This document shows positions 43,039 through 50,675 of a DNA stretch of 64,000 nt, piece by piece. The DNA is taken from contig NZ_CP026309.1 of assembly GCF_002906575.1 (NCBI RefSeq), forward strand, positions 2,046,001-2,110,000, read 5' to 3'. The DNA is from Salinigranum rubrum. GTDB lineage: Archaea; Halobacteriota; Halobacteria; Halobacteriales; Haloferacaceae. The notes beneath the pieces were generated by a model. It saw only the letters and a list, made by a program, of their open reading frames with translations, was not told the DNA's origin and made no database searches. Numbering within the stretch: position 1 is the first letter of the stretch; each line of letters opens with the position of its first letter. Position numbers and translations under genes: made by a program.

Positions 43039-45546
43039 TCACTCCTCGCCCGCCCAGTACCGCTCGACCAGCGCCGCTGCCGCGTCCACCGTCTTGCGGT
43101 ACGTGCGGTCCCCGTCCGGCGTTCGGACCGCGAAACTGTACCGCTGGCTGTCGGGGACGTACCACCGGTCGGGGTGTGCGTCGAGGACCGCCGGCAGTTC
43201 GTCGGTCGACCCGGTCGTCGGCTCGCTGTCGCCGTCGCGTTCGCCGGGACTGTCGGCCCCCTCCTGGTGTGCCGACGCGCCGTCCGTCCGCGTGGGCGTC
43301 GGCGTTCCGTCGAGGAGGAGGTCCGTCTCGACCGCGGGGTGTTCGGGGACGATGCCGCGGTCGTCACCCGTCTCGTGGGCGGCGCGGCTACACGCCATCA
43401 GGACGTCCTGGGTGTTGACGGTCGGTTCGTTCTCCTCGGGGACGCGCTGATCGTACGTCCCGTCCGGGTTCATCGTCCACGCCGAGCGGTTGTCGCGGAG
43501 GCAGAGTTCGAGGACGAACCGGAGCTGTTCGCGGACGGCGGGGTCGTCGACCGGCGCGACAGCTTCGACGCGGTTGTCGAGGTTGCGCGTCATCCAGTCC
43601 GCGCTCCCGAGGTAGTACTCGGGGTCGCCCGCGTTCTCGAAGTAGAAGATCCGCGAGTGTTCGAGGAAGCGGTCGACGATGCTGTAGACGTCGACCGTCT
43701 CGCTGAGGCCCTCGATGCCCGGACGGAGCCGACAGATGTCGCGGATGACGAGGTCGATGTCGACGCCGGCCATCGACGCGCGGTACAGTTCTTCGACCAT
43801 CTCGGGGTCTTCGAGGGCGTTCGCCTTCACGACGATACGGGCGCGGCGGCCCTCGCGGGCGTGGTCGGCCTCGCGGCGGACCATCGCCGTCAGCCGCTCG
43901 CGCATGGTCACCGGAGAGATGAGCAGTTTGCGGAACTCCTCGTCCAGCGAGGGGCCGGTGAAGAAGTTGAACACCTTCACGAGGTCCTGGCCGATGTCGC
44001 GGTCGGCGGTGAGGAGGCCGAGGTCGACGTAGCCCTTCGCCGTCTCGGAGTGGTAGTTGCCGGTGGCGACGTGCGAGTACAGTTGGACGCCGTCGTCCTC
44101 CTCTCGCACCACGAGTGCCGTCTTCGTGTGCGTTTTCAGCCCGACGGTGCCGTACGCGACGTGGATACCCTCCTCTTCGAGGGTCCGCACCCATTCGAGG
44201 TTGTTCTGCTCGTCGAATCTGGCCTTCAGTTCGACCATCACCGCGACCTGCTTGCCGTTGTCGGCGGCGTCGATGAGCGACTGGATGACCTTCGAGTCCG
44301 ACGCGGTCCGGTAGATGGCCGCCTTGATGGCGAGGACGTCGGGGTCGTTGGCCGCCTCGTCGAGGAACCGCTGGACCGTGTCGGTGAAGGAGTGGTACGG
44401 GTGGTGGAGGAGGATGTCGTCGCGGCGAATCGCGTCGAACACTGTCTCGTCGTGGCTTTCGGCCGACTCGGGGAGTCCACCGTCGACCGACAGTCGCGGG
44501 TGCGGAAGCGGCGACCAGTCGTCGAGTTTCAGGTCCGGGCGGTCGTGGCCGGTGAGGTCCATGAACTCGCGGTAGTCGATGGGACCTTCCAGGTCGTACA
44601 CCTCCCGTTCCGAGAGGTCGAGTTCCTCCATCAGGAGGTCGCGGACGGTGTCCGGCGTACCCGCTTCGAGTTCCATCCTGACCGCGGAGGCGAACCGTCG
44701 CTGTTCGAGCACCTCCTGGATAGCCTCGATGAGGTCCTCGGCGACTTCCTCGTTCCGCCGGACTTCGGCGTTCCGCGTGAGGCGAAACAGCGCGGTGTCG
44801 ACGATGTCGACGTTCGGGAGCAGCAGGTCGAGGTTGGCGCGGACGACCTCTTCGAGGAGGACGAACCGCCGACCGCTCCCGCGCGTCTCGACCTCGACCA
44901 GTCGCGGGCGGTTCTGTGGGATCTTCACCCGGGTGAACGTCGGGTCGGTCTCGCCGCGCTTCCGGGTGAGGACCGCGAGCGAGAGCGAGCGGTTGGAGAT
45001 GAACGGGAACGGGTGCGCCGGGTCGAACGACAGCGGGGTGAGCGTGGGCAACACCGACTCCTCGAAGTACGAGCGCATCTTTCGCTCCTGCGTCTCCGTG
45101 AGGTCGTCGTAGTCCGCGACTTCGATGCCCGCCTCGGCCAGTGCCGGTCTGAGCACGTCGCGGTAGCACGCGGCCTGCCGCTCGAACATCGGTCCGGCCG
45201 CCTCGTGGACGGCTTCCCACTGCTCTCTGGGGGTGCGGCCGTCGACCGCCCGCTCGGTCACGCCCGCGTCCATCTGCTGTTTCAGCCCCCCGACGCGTTT
45301 CATGAAGAACTCGTCGAGGTTCTTCGTGACGATAGCGAGAAAGCGGATCCGTTCCAAGAGGGGGTTACGCTCGTCGAGCACCTCGTTCAGGACGCGGCGC
45401 TGGAAGGCGAGTTCGGAGAGTTCGCGGTTGAGATACAGGTCGGTGTCGTCGAGGTCGACCGCCCGCTCGTCGTCGTCGCCATCGAAGTCGAGGTCGACTG
45501 GTGGGGCGGCGGCGTGGGCGTGTGAACCGTCGGTCAGGTCAGACAT
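43039..45546 (-). CDS. ppk1: Polyphosphate kinase (PPK1)
   Basis: An 835-residue PPK1. Elements: N-terminal helical domain (YLNRELSELAFQRRVLNEVL, 38-57), head domain, catalytic LHHPYHSF (380-387), phosphorylated His H473 in VGLKTHTKTAL, second His in SHVATGNYH, and the C-terminal domain NFFTGPSLDEEFRKLL. It reversibly makes polyphosphate from ATP. Beyond the normal core (about residue 735) a tail of about 100 residues adds a disordered acidic linker and a small domain (WYVPDSQRYSFAVRTPDGDR) not usual for bacterial PPK1. It is convergent with the short gene at 42844. Confidence 0.93.
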   Translation of the reverse strand: MSDLTDGSHAHAAAPPVDLDFDGDDDERAVDLDDTDLYLNRELSELAFQRRVLNEVLDERNPLLERIRFLAIVTKNLDEFFMKRVGGLKQQMDAGVTERAVDGRTPREQWEAVHEAAGPMFERQAACYRDVLRPALAEAGIEVADYDDLTETQERKMRSYFEESVLPTLTPLSFDPAHPFPFISNRSLSLAVLTRKRGETDPTFTRVKIPQNRPRLVEVETRGSGRRFVLLEEVVRANLDLLLPNVDIVDTALFRLTRNAEVRRNEEVAEDLIEAIQEVLEQRRFASAVRMELEAGTPDTVRDLLMEELDLSEREVYDLEGPIDYREFMDLTGHDRPDLKLDDWSPLPHPRLSVDGGLPESAESHDETVFDAIRRDDILLHHPYHSFTDTVQRFLDEAANDPDVLAIKAAIYRTASDSKVIQSLIDAADNGKQVAVMVELKARFDEQNNLEWVRTLEEEGIHVAYGTVGLKTHTKTALVVREEDDGVQLYSHVATGNYHSETAKGYVDLGLLTADRDIGQDLVKVFNFFTGPSLDEEFRKLLISPVTMRERLTAMVRREADHAREGRRARIVVKANALEDPEMVEELYRASMAGVDIDLVIRDICRLRPGIEGLSETVDVYSIVDRFLEHSRIFYFENAGDPEYYLGSADWMTRNLDNRVEAVAPVDDPAVREQLRFVLELCLRDNRSAWTMNPDGTYDQRVPEENEPTVNTQDVLMACSRAAHETGDDRGIVPEHPAVETDLLLDGTPTPTRTDGASAHQEGADSPGERDGDSEPTTGSTDELPAVLDAHPDRWYVPDSQRYSFAVRTPDGDRTYRKTVDAAAALVERYWAGEE

Positions 45547-45719
45547 TGGGGAAGGATGGAGGTTCGGTCGGCGAAATCGGTCGCTGGTGCACTCTCGCCC
45601 GAGACGTACAAAGCGGTTTATATTAATTCTCCCGTGGGCTCAATATTCGAGACCAGGAGTACGGACCACACGACGCGCGCGGCCGGAAACGCAAAGCCCG
45701 CCGAGCAGATAGAGAGAGT

Positions 45720-46898
45720 GTGGCTCACGCGGCCGACGTCGTCGTAGTCGGATACGGGGAGATCGGAACGAAGAGCAGCGCCGTCCGGAGACGGATGCTC
45801 GACCGACTCGCGGAAAACCTCGACGCCGTGCTCGCCGACCGCGGCCTCGACGCGACCGTCGAGCGGTCGTGGGCGCGGCTCTACGTCGACGGCGACGACC
45901 CCGACCGCTGTGCGCGGGCGGCCGGCGAGGTGCCCGGCGCCGTCTGGGCCCGGCCGGCGCGACGCTGTGAGCCGACGATCGGCGCGGTCGTCGAGGCGCT
46001 GTGTGGCCTGGCGCTCGCACGGCCACCCGAGGAGACGTTCGCCGTCCGCGCCTCGGTCGCCGGCGAGGACAGGACGTTCAGCGGGAGCGACGTCGAACGC
46101 GTCGGGGGAAGGGAGATACTCGACCGGGTCGGCGGACGCGTCGACCTCGACGACCCGGACCGGGTGTACCGCGCCGAGTGCCGGGAGGAAGCGTACGTGA
46201 GCGCCATCCAGTACGACGGACCGGGCGGCCTCCCGGTCGGAACGCAGGGGACCGTCGTCGCGCTCGTGAGCGGTGGCATCGACTCCCCGGTCGCGGCGTG
46301 GCACCTCCTCCGGCGGGGGTGTCGGGTCGTTCCCCTCTACGTGGATTTGGGCGCGTACGGCGGCGTCGACCACCGCGAGCGCGCCGTCGAAACCGTCGAA
46401 CGGCTCCGCCGGCGCGCGCCCAACGTCGACGGACGACTACGAATCGTCCACGGCGGACCGGTCGTCGAGCGCGTCGTGCAGGAAATCGACGACACGCGGA
46501 TGCTCTCGCTCCGGCGGGCGATGCTTCGGATGGCGAGCGTCGTCGCCGAGCGCGAGGGGGCCCAGGCGCTCGCAACGGGCGAGGCCGTCGGGCAGAAGTC
46601 GAGCCAGACCGGTCCGAACCTCGCCGTGACCGACGCCGCGGTCGGCTATCCAGTCCACCGTCCGCTTTTGACCCGGGACAAGCCGGACATCGTCGCCTGC
46701 GCCCGCGAACTGGGGACGTTCGACGACGCCACCCTTCCCGTCGGCTGTGAGCGGATCGCTCCGGCGCACCCCGAGACGGCGGCGACGCGCGCGGCGGTCG
46801 AGGCCGCCGAACCTGACGACCTGCTCGACCACGCCGCCCGCGTCGCCCGCGACGTGGTAGTCGTCGAGAGCGCCGAAGAGACCGAACGCGTCGACTGA
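45720..46898 (+). CDS. thiI: tRNA 4-thiouridine/thiazole sulfurtransferase ThiI
   Basis: 392 residues: N-terminal ferredoxin-like/THUMP RNA-binding region (ERSWARLYVDGDD, VRASVAGEDRTFSG), then the adenylation P-loop ALVSGGIDSPVAAW (about residues 180-193) and EAVGQKSSQT. ThiI activates U8 of tRNA for thiolation. There is no C-terminal rhodanese domain, as is common in archaea; VGCERIAPAHPET near the end carries the remaining candidate Cys. It starts at GTG 45720. TTTATATTAATTC near 45615 is TATA-like but about 100 nt upstream. Confidence 0.87.
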   Translation: MAHAADVVVVGYGEIGTKSSAVRRRMLDRLAENLDAVLADRGLDATVERSWARLYVDGDDPDRCARAAGEVPGAVWARPARRCEPTIGAVVEALCGLALARPPEETFAVRASVAGEDRTFSGSDVERVGGREILDRVGGRVDLDDPDRVYRAECREEAYVSAIQYDGPGGLPVGTQGTVVALVSGGIDSPVAAWHLLRRGCRVVPLYVDLGAYGGVDHRERAVETVERLRRRAPNVDGRLRIVHGGPVVERVVQEIDDTRMLSLRRAMLRMASVVAEREGAQALATGEAVGQKSSQTGPNLAVTDAAVGYPVHRPLLTRDKPDIVACARELGTFDDATLPVGCERIAPAHPETAATRAAVEAAEPDDLLDHAARVARDVVVVESAEETERVD

Positions 46899-46995
46899 CG
46901 GGACACGAGTCGACGCACGGGAACCGAACCGGACGACAGACACGCAGAACCACATTTGGAACACGGATTACTCGACATTCAGATAGCCAGATTGC

Positions 46996-47034
46996 ATTGT
47001 TTCACGACGGGTTCGTTGAAACACCGTGAACAAT
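46996..47034. repeat. Interleaved inverted repeats resembling a solitary CRISPR repeat
   Basis: The outer pair ATTGTTTCACG (46996-47006) / CGTGAACAAT (47025-47034) matches with one extra base. The inner pair GTTTCA (46999-47004) / TGAAAC (47017-47022) is perfect. Read on the minus strand, 47022-46999 begins GTTTCAACGAACCCGTCGTG and ends in GAAAC, close to the haloarchaeal type I-B CRISPR repeat pattern (GTTTCAGACGAACCC). Only one copy is present and no spacer array follows. Confidence 0.4.
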
Positions 47035-47078
47035 CACACAAAAATGGATTTAGGTTGCTGGAGTCCGTACGTTCGCCC

Positions 47079-47330
47079 ATGTCCCACACGAAACGCCACG
47101 TCTCCCGACCGCGTCCCGGTCCCGACTGGGTCGTCCACGACGTCAGGGCGTACGCCTACTGGCGCGCGGGGGTCGACGACTGTGCGAACTGCGGGGTCGA
47201 CGTCGCGCTCGACGACGACCACTACGGGATGGAACTCCTCCGCCACCGTCCCACGACAGGAAAGCTCGGGCTGGAGCGCGAGCGGTTCGTCTTCTGCTCC
47301 GAGGAGTGCGTCGACGCCTGGTCGCACTGA
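47079..47330 (+). CDS. Small zinc-finger-like protein
   Basis: 83 residues with DCANCGVDVALDDDHYGMEL and FCSEECVDAWSH: two Cys pairs arranged like a TRASH/MYM-type zinc site, common in haloarchaeal micro-proteins (some called DUF7576-like, from memory). The N-terminal ~35 residues are polar. The ATG at 47079 is favoured by GATTTAGG about 30 nt upstream. A metal-sensing or nucleic-acid role is possible but not shown. Confidence 0.65.
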   Translation: MSHTKRHVSRPRPGPDWVVHDVRAYAYWRAGVDDCANCGVDVALDDDHYGMELLRHRPTTGKLGLERERFVFCSEECVDAWSH

Positions 47331-47375
47331 GCAGCGACCACAACCCCTTTACTCGCCCGTAGCGACTCCGCGGAC

Positions 47376-47831
47376 GTGACGCGGGTCTGCATCGTCGGCT
47401 CCGAGGACGTGAACCTCCGGTACGAACTCCTCTCCAGAGAGACGTCTCGGGCGGCGCTGTCGACGTACGACCTCGACGAACCGTTCACAAACTCGGTTGC
47501 CGTCGACACGGTGAGCCTCGGCGCGGCGGTGTCGCTCCTCAACGACCTGAACTGGTATCTCGTCCGCTTCGCCGACCGGTCGCTCGTGCTCGACCCCTCC
47601 ATCGACCCCGACGAGTGGCTCTCGCGTGACCTCGCGGCGAAGGTCAGAGACGGCCGGCTTGACCCCGACGAGACCGACGAGTACGCGGCCGTCTTCGGCG
47701 TCGTCGACGGCCAGTTGGTCGAGCCGATGTTCGCCTCGCGCGTCGAGGGCGGCCTGCCGGAGTACGACCTCCGCGACGTTCAGCGGACCGTTGTCGTCCG
47801 GTTGACGGCCGCGGAGTTCGACGCCGGGTGA
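47376..47831 (+). CDS. Haloarchaeal hypothetical protein (DUF5804-like)
   Basis: 151 residues beginning MTRVCIVGSEDVNLRYELLS, with SLLNDLNWYLVRFADR in the middle and an acidic C-terminal half. It resembles the haloarchaeal DUF5804 group by recall. It starts at GTG 47376 with CTTTACTC (about 47347-47354) at leaderless TATA spacing. No catalytic motif is seen. The next gene begins 60 nt later in the same direction with its own TATA box. Confidence 0.6.
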   Translation: MTRVCIVGSEDVNLRYELLSRETSRAALSTYDLDEPFTNSVAVDTVSLGAAVSLLNDLNWYLVRFADRSLVLDPSIDPDEWLSRDLAAKVRDGRLDPDETDEYAAVFGVVDGQLVEPMFASRVEGGLPEYDLRDVQRTVVVRLTAAEFDAG

Positions 47832-47891
47832 GAGTACCGCAGCCCCGGCACGGCCCACACTGTTATATCACTTCGTTAACAGTCCAGAGAC

Positions 47892-48374
47892 ATGAGCGAG
47901 ACGTGGACGAAGTACGACGTGATGGTCCAGTCGCTGGGTGCGAAACTCCTCGTCGCCCCCGACGAGAGCGAGAGCGGCGTCGCCGTGGTCGAGCATACGC
48001 TCCCGCCGCAGACGCTCGGGGCGCCCCTCCACCGACACAGCCACGAGGACGAGATATCGTTCGTGCTGGAGGGGACCCTCGGCGTCCAGGAAGGGGAGAC
48101 GGTGTCGACCGTCGAAGCCGGCGAGATTGTCGTCAAGGAACGGGACGTGTGGCACACGTTCTGGAACGACGGCGACGACCCGCTCCGGTTCCTCGAGTTC
48201 ATCTCCCCCGGCGGGTTCGCCGCCTACTTCGAGGAGGTGGCCGACGTCCTCTCGGGGGGACCGCCCGACGAGCAGACGATGGCGCGCGTCGGGGAAATCT
48301 GCGCCCGGCACGACCTGGAGATGGACCCAGAGAGCGTGCCGACGCTGATGGAACGCCACGGCGTCGACCTCTGA
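47892..48374 (+). CDS. Cupin-domain protein
   Basis: A 160-residue single-cupin protein. Motif 1 reads PLHRHSHEDEISFVLEG with metal-binding His/His/Glu; motif 2 reads VWHTFWNDGDDPLRFLEF with the second His. It has the architecture of small metal-dependent isomerases or oxygenases, or a ligand-binding protein. GTTATATCAC is present 20-29 nt upstream of the ATG. The acidic C-terminal extension (EICARHDLEMDPESV) is outside the cupin fold. Substrate unknown. Confidence 0.85.
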   Translation: MSETWTKYDVMVQSLGAKLLVAPDESESGVAVVEHTLPPQTLGAPLHRHSHEDEISFVLEGTLGVQEGETVSTVEAGEIVVKERDVWHTFWNDGDDPLRFLEFISPGGFAAYFEEVADVLSGGPPDEQTMARVGEICARHDLEMDPESVPTLMERHGVDL

Positions 48375-48456
48375 TTCGGGCCGTCGTGACGAGTTACCGG
48401 CGGGCGCCGTCGGCGAGGCTGCCGACCGCCAGTGAGAGACGACAACGGCCTGTCGT

Positions 48457-49365
48457 TCACTCCGTGTCGAACATCCCGGTCGACATGTACCGCTCGCCGC
48501 TGTCCCAGTACACTGTCACGACGAGTGGGTCGTCGACGCCCGCTTCGAGGAGACGCTCGGCGGTCCACTTCGCGGCGAGGTTCGACGCGCCGCTGGACTG
48601 ACCGACGAGGATGCCCTCTTCCCGAGCCAGCCGTCGACATTCGGCCTCGGCCTCGTCGATGGTGACGGTCTCGACGCCGTCGAGGAGGTCGACGTCGAGG
48701 TTCGGCGAGACGAACCCCGGACCCATCCCCTGGAAGTCGTCGATGCCGGGTTCGCCACCCGAGAGAACGGCGTTGTCGGCGGGTTCGACGGCGATTATCT
48801 CCATCTCGGGGAACTCCTCGCGGAGTCTGCGGCCCGTCCCCGTGATGGTGCCGCCGGTGCCGACGCCGGCGACGAGCGCGTCGACCTCCCGCCCGTCGAC
48901 CTGTTCGAGTATCTCGGGGCCGGTCGTCCGGTAGTGCGCCTCGGGGTTCGCGGGGTTCTCGAACTGGCGAAGTTGGTGCATTCCTTCGGCTTCGAGTTCG
49001 TCCGCGCGGTCTTTCGCCGTCGAGATGTCGCCGTCGACCAGTTCGATGGTCGCGCCGTACGCCTTCATGATGCCGCGGCGTTCGGGCGACTTCGACGAGG
49101 GCATGACGACCGTGAGGTCGTACCCCTTCGCCGCGGCGACGACGGCGAGGCCGATGCCCGTGTTGCCGCTCGTCGGTTCCACGAGCGCGTCGCCCGGTTT
49201 GATCTCGCCGGCGTCTTCGGCGGCCTCGATCATCGCCAGCGCCGGGCGGTCCTTCGCCGACCCGCCCGGATTCTTCGACTCGACCTTCGCCGCCACCGTC
49301 GTCCCGTCGGGCGAGGAGACCTGTACCAGTGGAGAGCCGACGGTGCCGAGGATACTCCGGTCCAT
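48457..49365 (-). CDS. cysK: Cysteine synthase (O-acetylserine sulfhydrylase)
   Basis: A 302-residue fold-type II PLP enzyme. The PLP lysine is in NPGGSAKDRPA (about residue 38). Phosphate and substrate loops: TSGNTGIGLA (about 65-74) and GVGTGGTITGTG. It makes cysteine from O-acetylserine or a related acceptor and sulfide. The final TGMFDTE is usual for archaeal CysK. A single gene with a TATA-like AATAAACC region near 49390 on the minus-strand side. Cystathionine beta-synthase activity is unlikely without CBS domains. Confidence 0.92.
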   Translation of the reverse strand: MDRSILGTVGSPLVQVSSPDGTTVAAKVESKNPGGSAKDRPALAMIEAAEDAGEIKPGDALVEPTSGNTGIGLAVVAAAKGYDLTVVMPSSKSPERRGIMKAYGATIELVDGDISTAKDRADELEAEGMHQLRQFENPANPEAHYRTTGPEILEQVDGREVDALVAGVGTGGTITGTGRRLREEFPEMEIIAVEPADNAVLSGGEPGIDDFQGMGPGFVSPNLDVDLLDGVETVTIDEAEAECRRLAREEGILVGQSSGASNLAAKWTAERLLEAGVDDPLVVTVYWDSGERYMSTGMFDTE

Positions 49366-49465
49366 AACCTCCGGTTACACGGCCGCTAATAAACCGATGA
49401 CGAACCCGGGAGGGGACGTAATCGGTATGTACTTTTATGTCCGGATCACGTCTCAAGCACACAAC

Positions 49466-50005
49466 ATGACCGAGTCGACGGACGGGCCGTTCGCCCTCCA
49501 CGCCGAAGAGTCGTCGGTACTCGTTCACGGGCCCTCCTTCACGCCCCGACCAGCCCTCGATCTGACCGCCCGTCTCGGGGACGAGCGCGTCCCCCGGGTC
49601 GACGTGCGGTTCGGGCGGCTTCCGCCGGGGTTCGATGACGACGACGACACCCGCCTCGTCGCGCCGAACGTCCCCGACAGCTTCGACAGCGACCGCGTCT
49701 ACCGGGTCGGGGGTCCCGACAGCCTCACCGAGTACGGCGTGGCGCTCACCCGCGTGTTCGAGGACGTCGACGGTCCCGTGCTCGTCGAACTGGACTCGTT
49801 GACCGCGCTCTTACAGCACACCACGCTCGACGCCGCGTTCAGATTCGTTCACGTCCTCAGCGGCCGGATCGACCGGGAAGAGGCGGTCCTCGTCGCGACT
49901 ATCGACCCCGGTGCCCACGACGAGCAGACGGTCGCAACGATGACCCAGCCGTTCGACGTCGCCATCACCGGCGAGGAGGGGAACCGACAGGTCCGGCGGC
50001 GGTAA
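49466..50005 (+). CDS. RecA-like HTR/DUF7504-type protein without a P-loop
   Basis: 179 residues. The C-terminal half (VLVELDSLTALLQHTTLDAA, then AVLVATIDPGAHDE) has the strand order of KaiC/RecA-type domains. The N-terminal part has HGPSFTPRPALDLTA in place of a Walker A loop. It resembles the gene at 35243 in fold class and is probably in the same haloarchaeal family. CTTTTATGT lies about 30 nt upstream of the ATG. A protein-interaction or signalling role is likely; no enzymatic activity is predicted. Confidence 0.55.
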   Translation: MTESTDGPFALHAEESSVLVHGPSFTPRPALDLTARLGDERVPRVDVRFGRLPPGFDDDDDTRLVAPNVPDSFDSDRVYRVGGPDSLTEYGVALTRVFEDVDGPVLVELDSLTALLQHTTLDAAFRFVHVLSGRIDREEAVLVATIDPGAHDEQTVATMTQPFDVAITGEEGNRQVRRR

Positions 50006-50084
50006 CGAGGGCCTGACGACCGGACGGTCGGAGTCGTGGCCGGACAGCAGGCAGTATATATCCCTCCGTTTCCAAGCGGGGACA

Positions 50085-50486
50085 ATGAGCGAACCCGAGC
50101 GACTCGAAACGATGCAGCCGAACCCCGCGTGGGACGCCGACTCCTACCCGGAGGTCGTCGAGGCTCTCTCACGAGAGGGCCTCACGTTCAGGGTGTGGGG
50201 CGGCGACTGGTGCAAGGACTGCCGGGCGCGACTGCCCGACTTCGGGGCCGCGCTGGCGGCCGCGGGCGTCCCCGTCGAGCGCGTCCACCACTACCCGGTC
50301 GAGAAGGAAGAGGACGGCTCGAAGGTCGGGCCGCGGGTCGACGAGTACGGCATCGAACTCATCCCGACGGTCGTCGTCGAGCGCGACGGCGAAGAGGTCG
50401 CGCGGTTCGTCGAGAAGGAGGACGTGCCGGTCGCGGTGTACCTCGCGGAGCAACTCGGGGCCGAAGCCGTCGAAGCCGACGACTAA
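50085..50486 (+). CDS. Thioredoxin-family protein
   Basis: A 133-residue thioredoxin fold. The active site reads WGGDWCKDCRARLP (CxxC within WCKDC, near residue 42) and the cis-proline region is LIPTVVVE. It is predicted cytoplasmic with an acidic surface. It probably reduces protein disulfides or acts as a target-specific oxidoreductase. AGTATATATCC (about 50050-50060) gives a leaderless promoter 25-35 nt upstream of the ATG. It is separate from the DUF255 thioredoxin protein encoded downstream. Confidence 0.87.
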   Translation: MSEPERLETMQPNPAWDADSYPEVVEALSREGLTFRVWGGDWCKDCRARLPDFGAALAAAGVPVERVHHYPVEKEEDGSKVGPRVDEYGIELIPTVVVERDGEEVARFVEKEDVPVAVYLAEQLGAEAVEADD

Positions 50487-50675
50487 CCTGCGGACTTTCG
50501 ACGGTCGTTCTCGACGACGACCGCACGGATCAACTGCTCAGCACGGCGTCGTGTGTTTCAGCGAGAGGCGTCGCTGGGGACAGCATCGAGAGAACGCGAG
50601 AGGAGTCAGCGACCGAGCGGTACGTACGCTGCACCCGCCATCCCGACCGCCGACAGCCTGCTCAGGTCGACACGC

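Noticed and set aside
43174-45525. A 783-codon open frame opposite ppk1
   Set aside because: GC-rich codon use in the real gene keeps the opposite strand open. The antisense product has no recognisable motif, while PPK1 motifs are clear.
46996-47034. A CRISPR array
   Set aside because: Only one repeat-like sequence is present, no spacers or second repeat, and no cas genes in the window.
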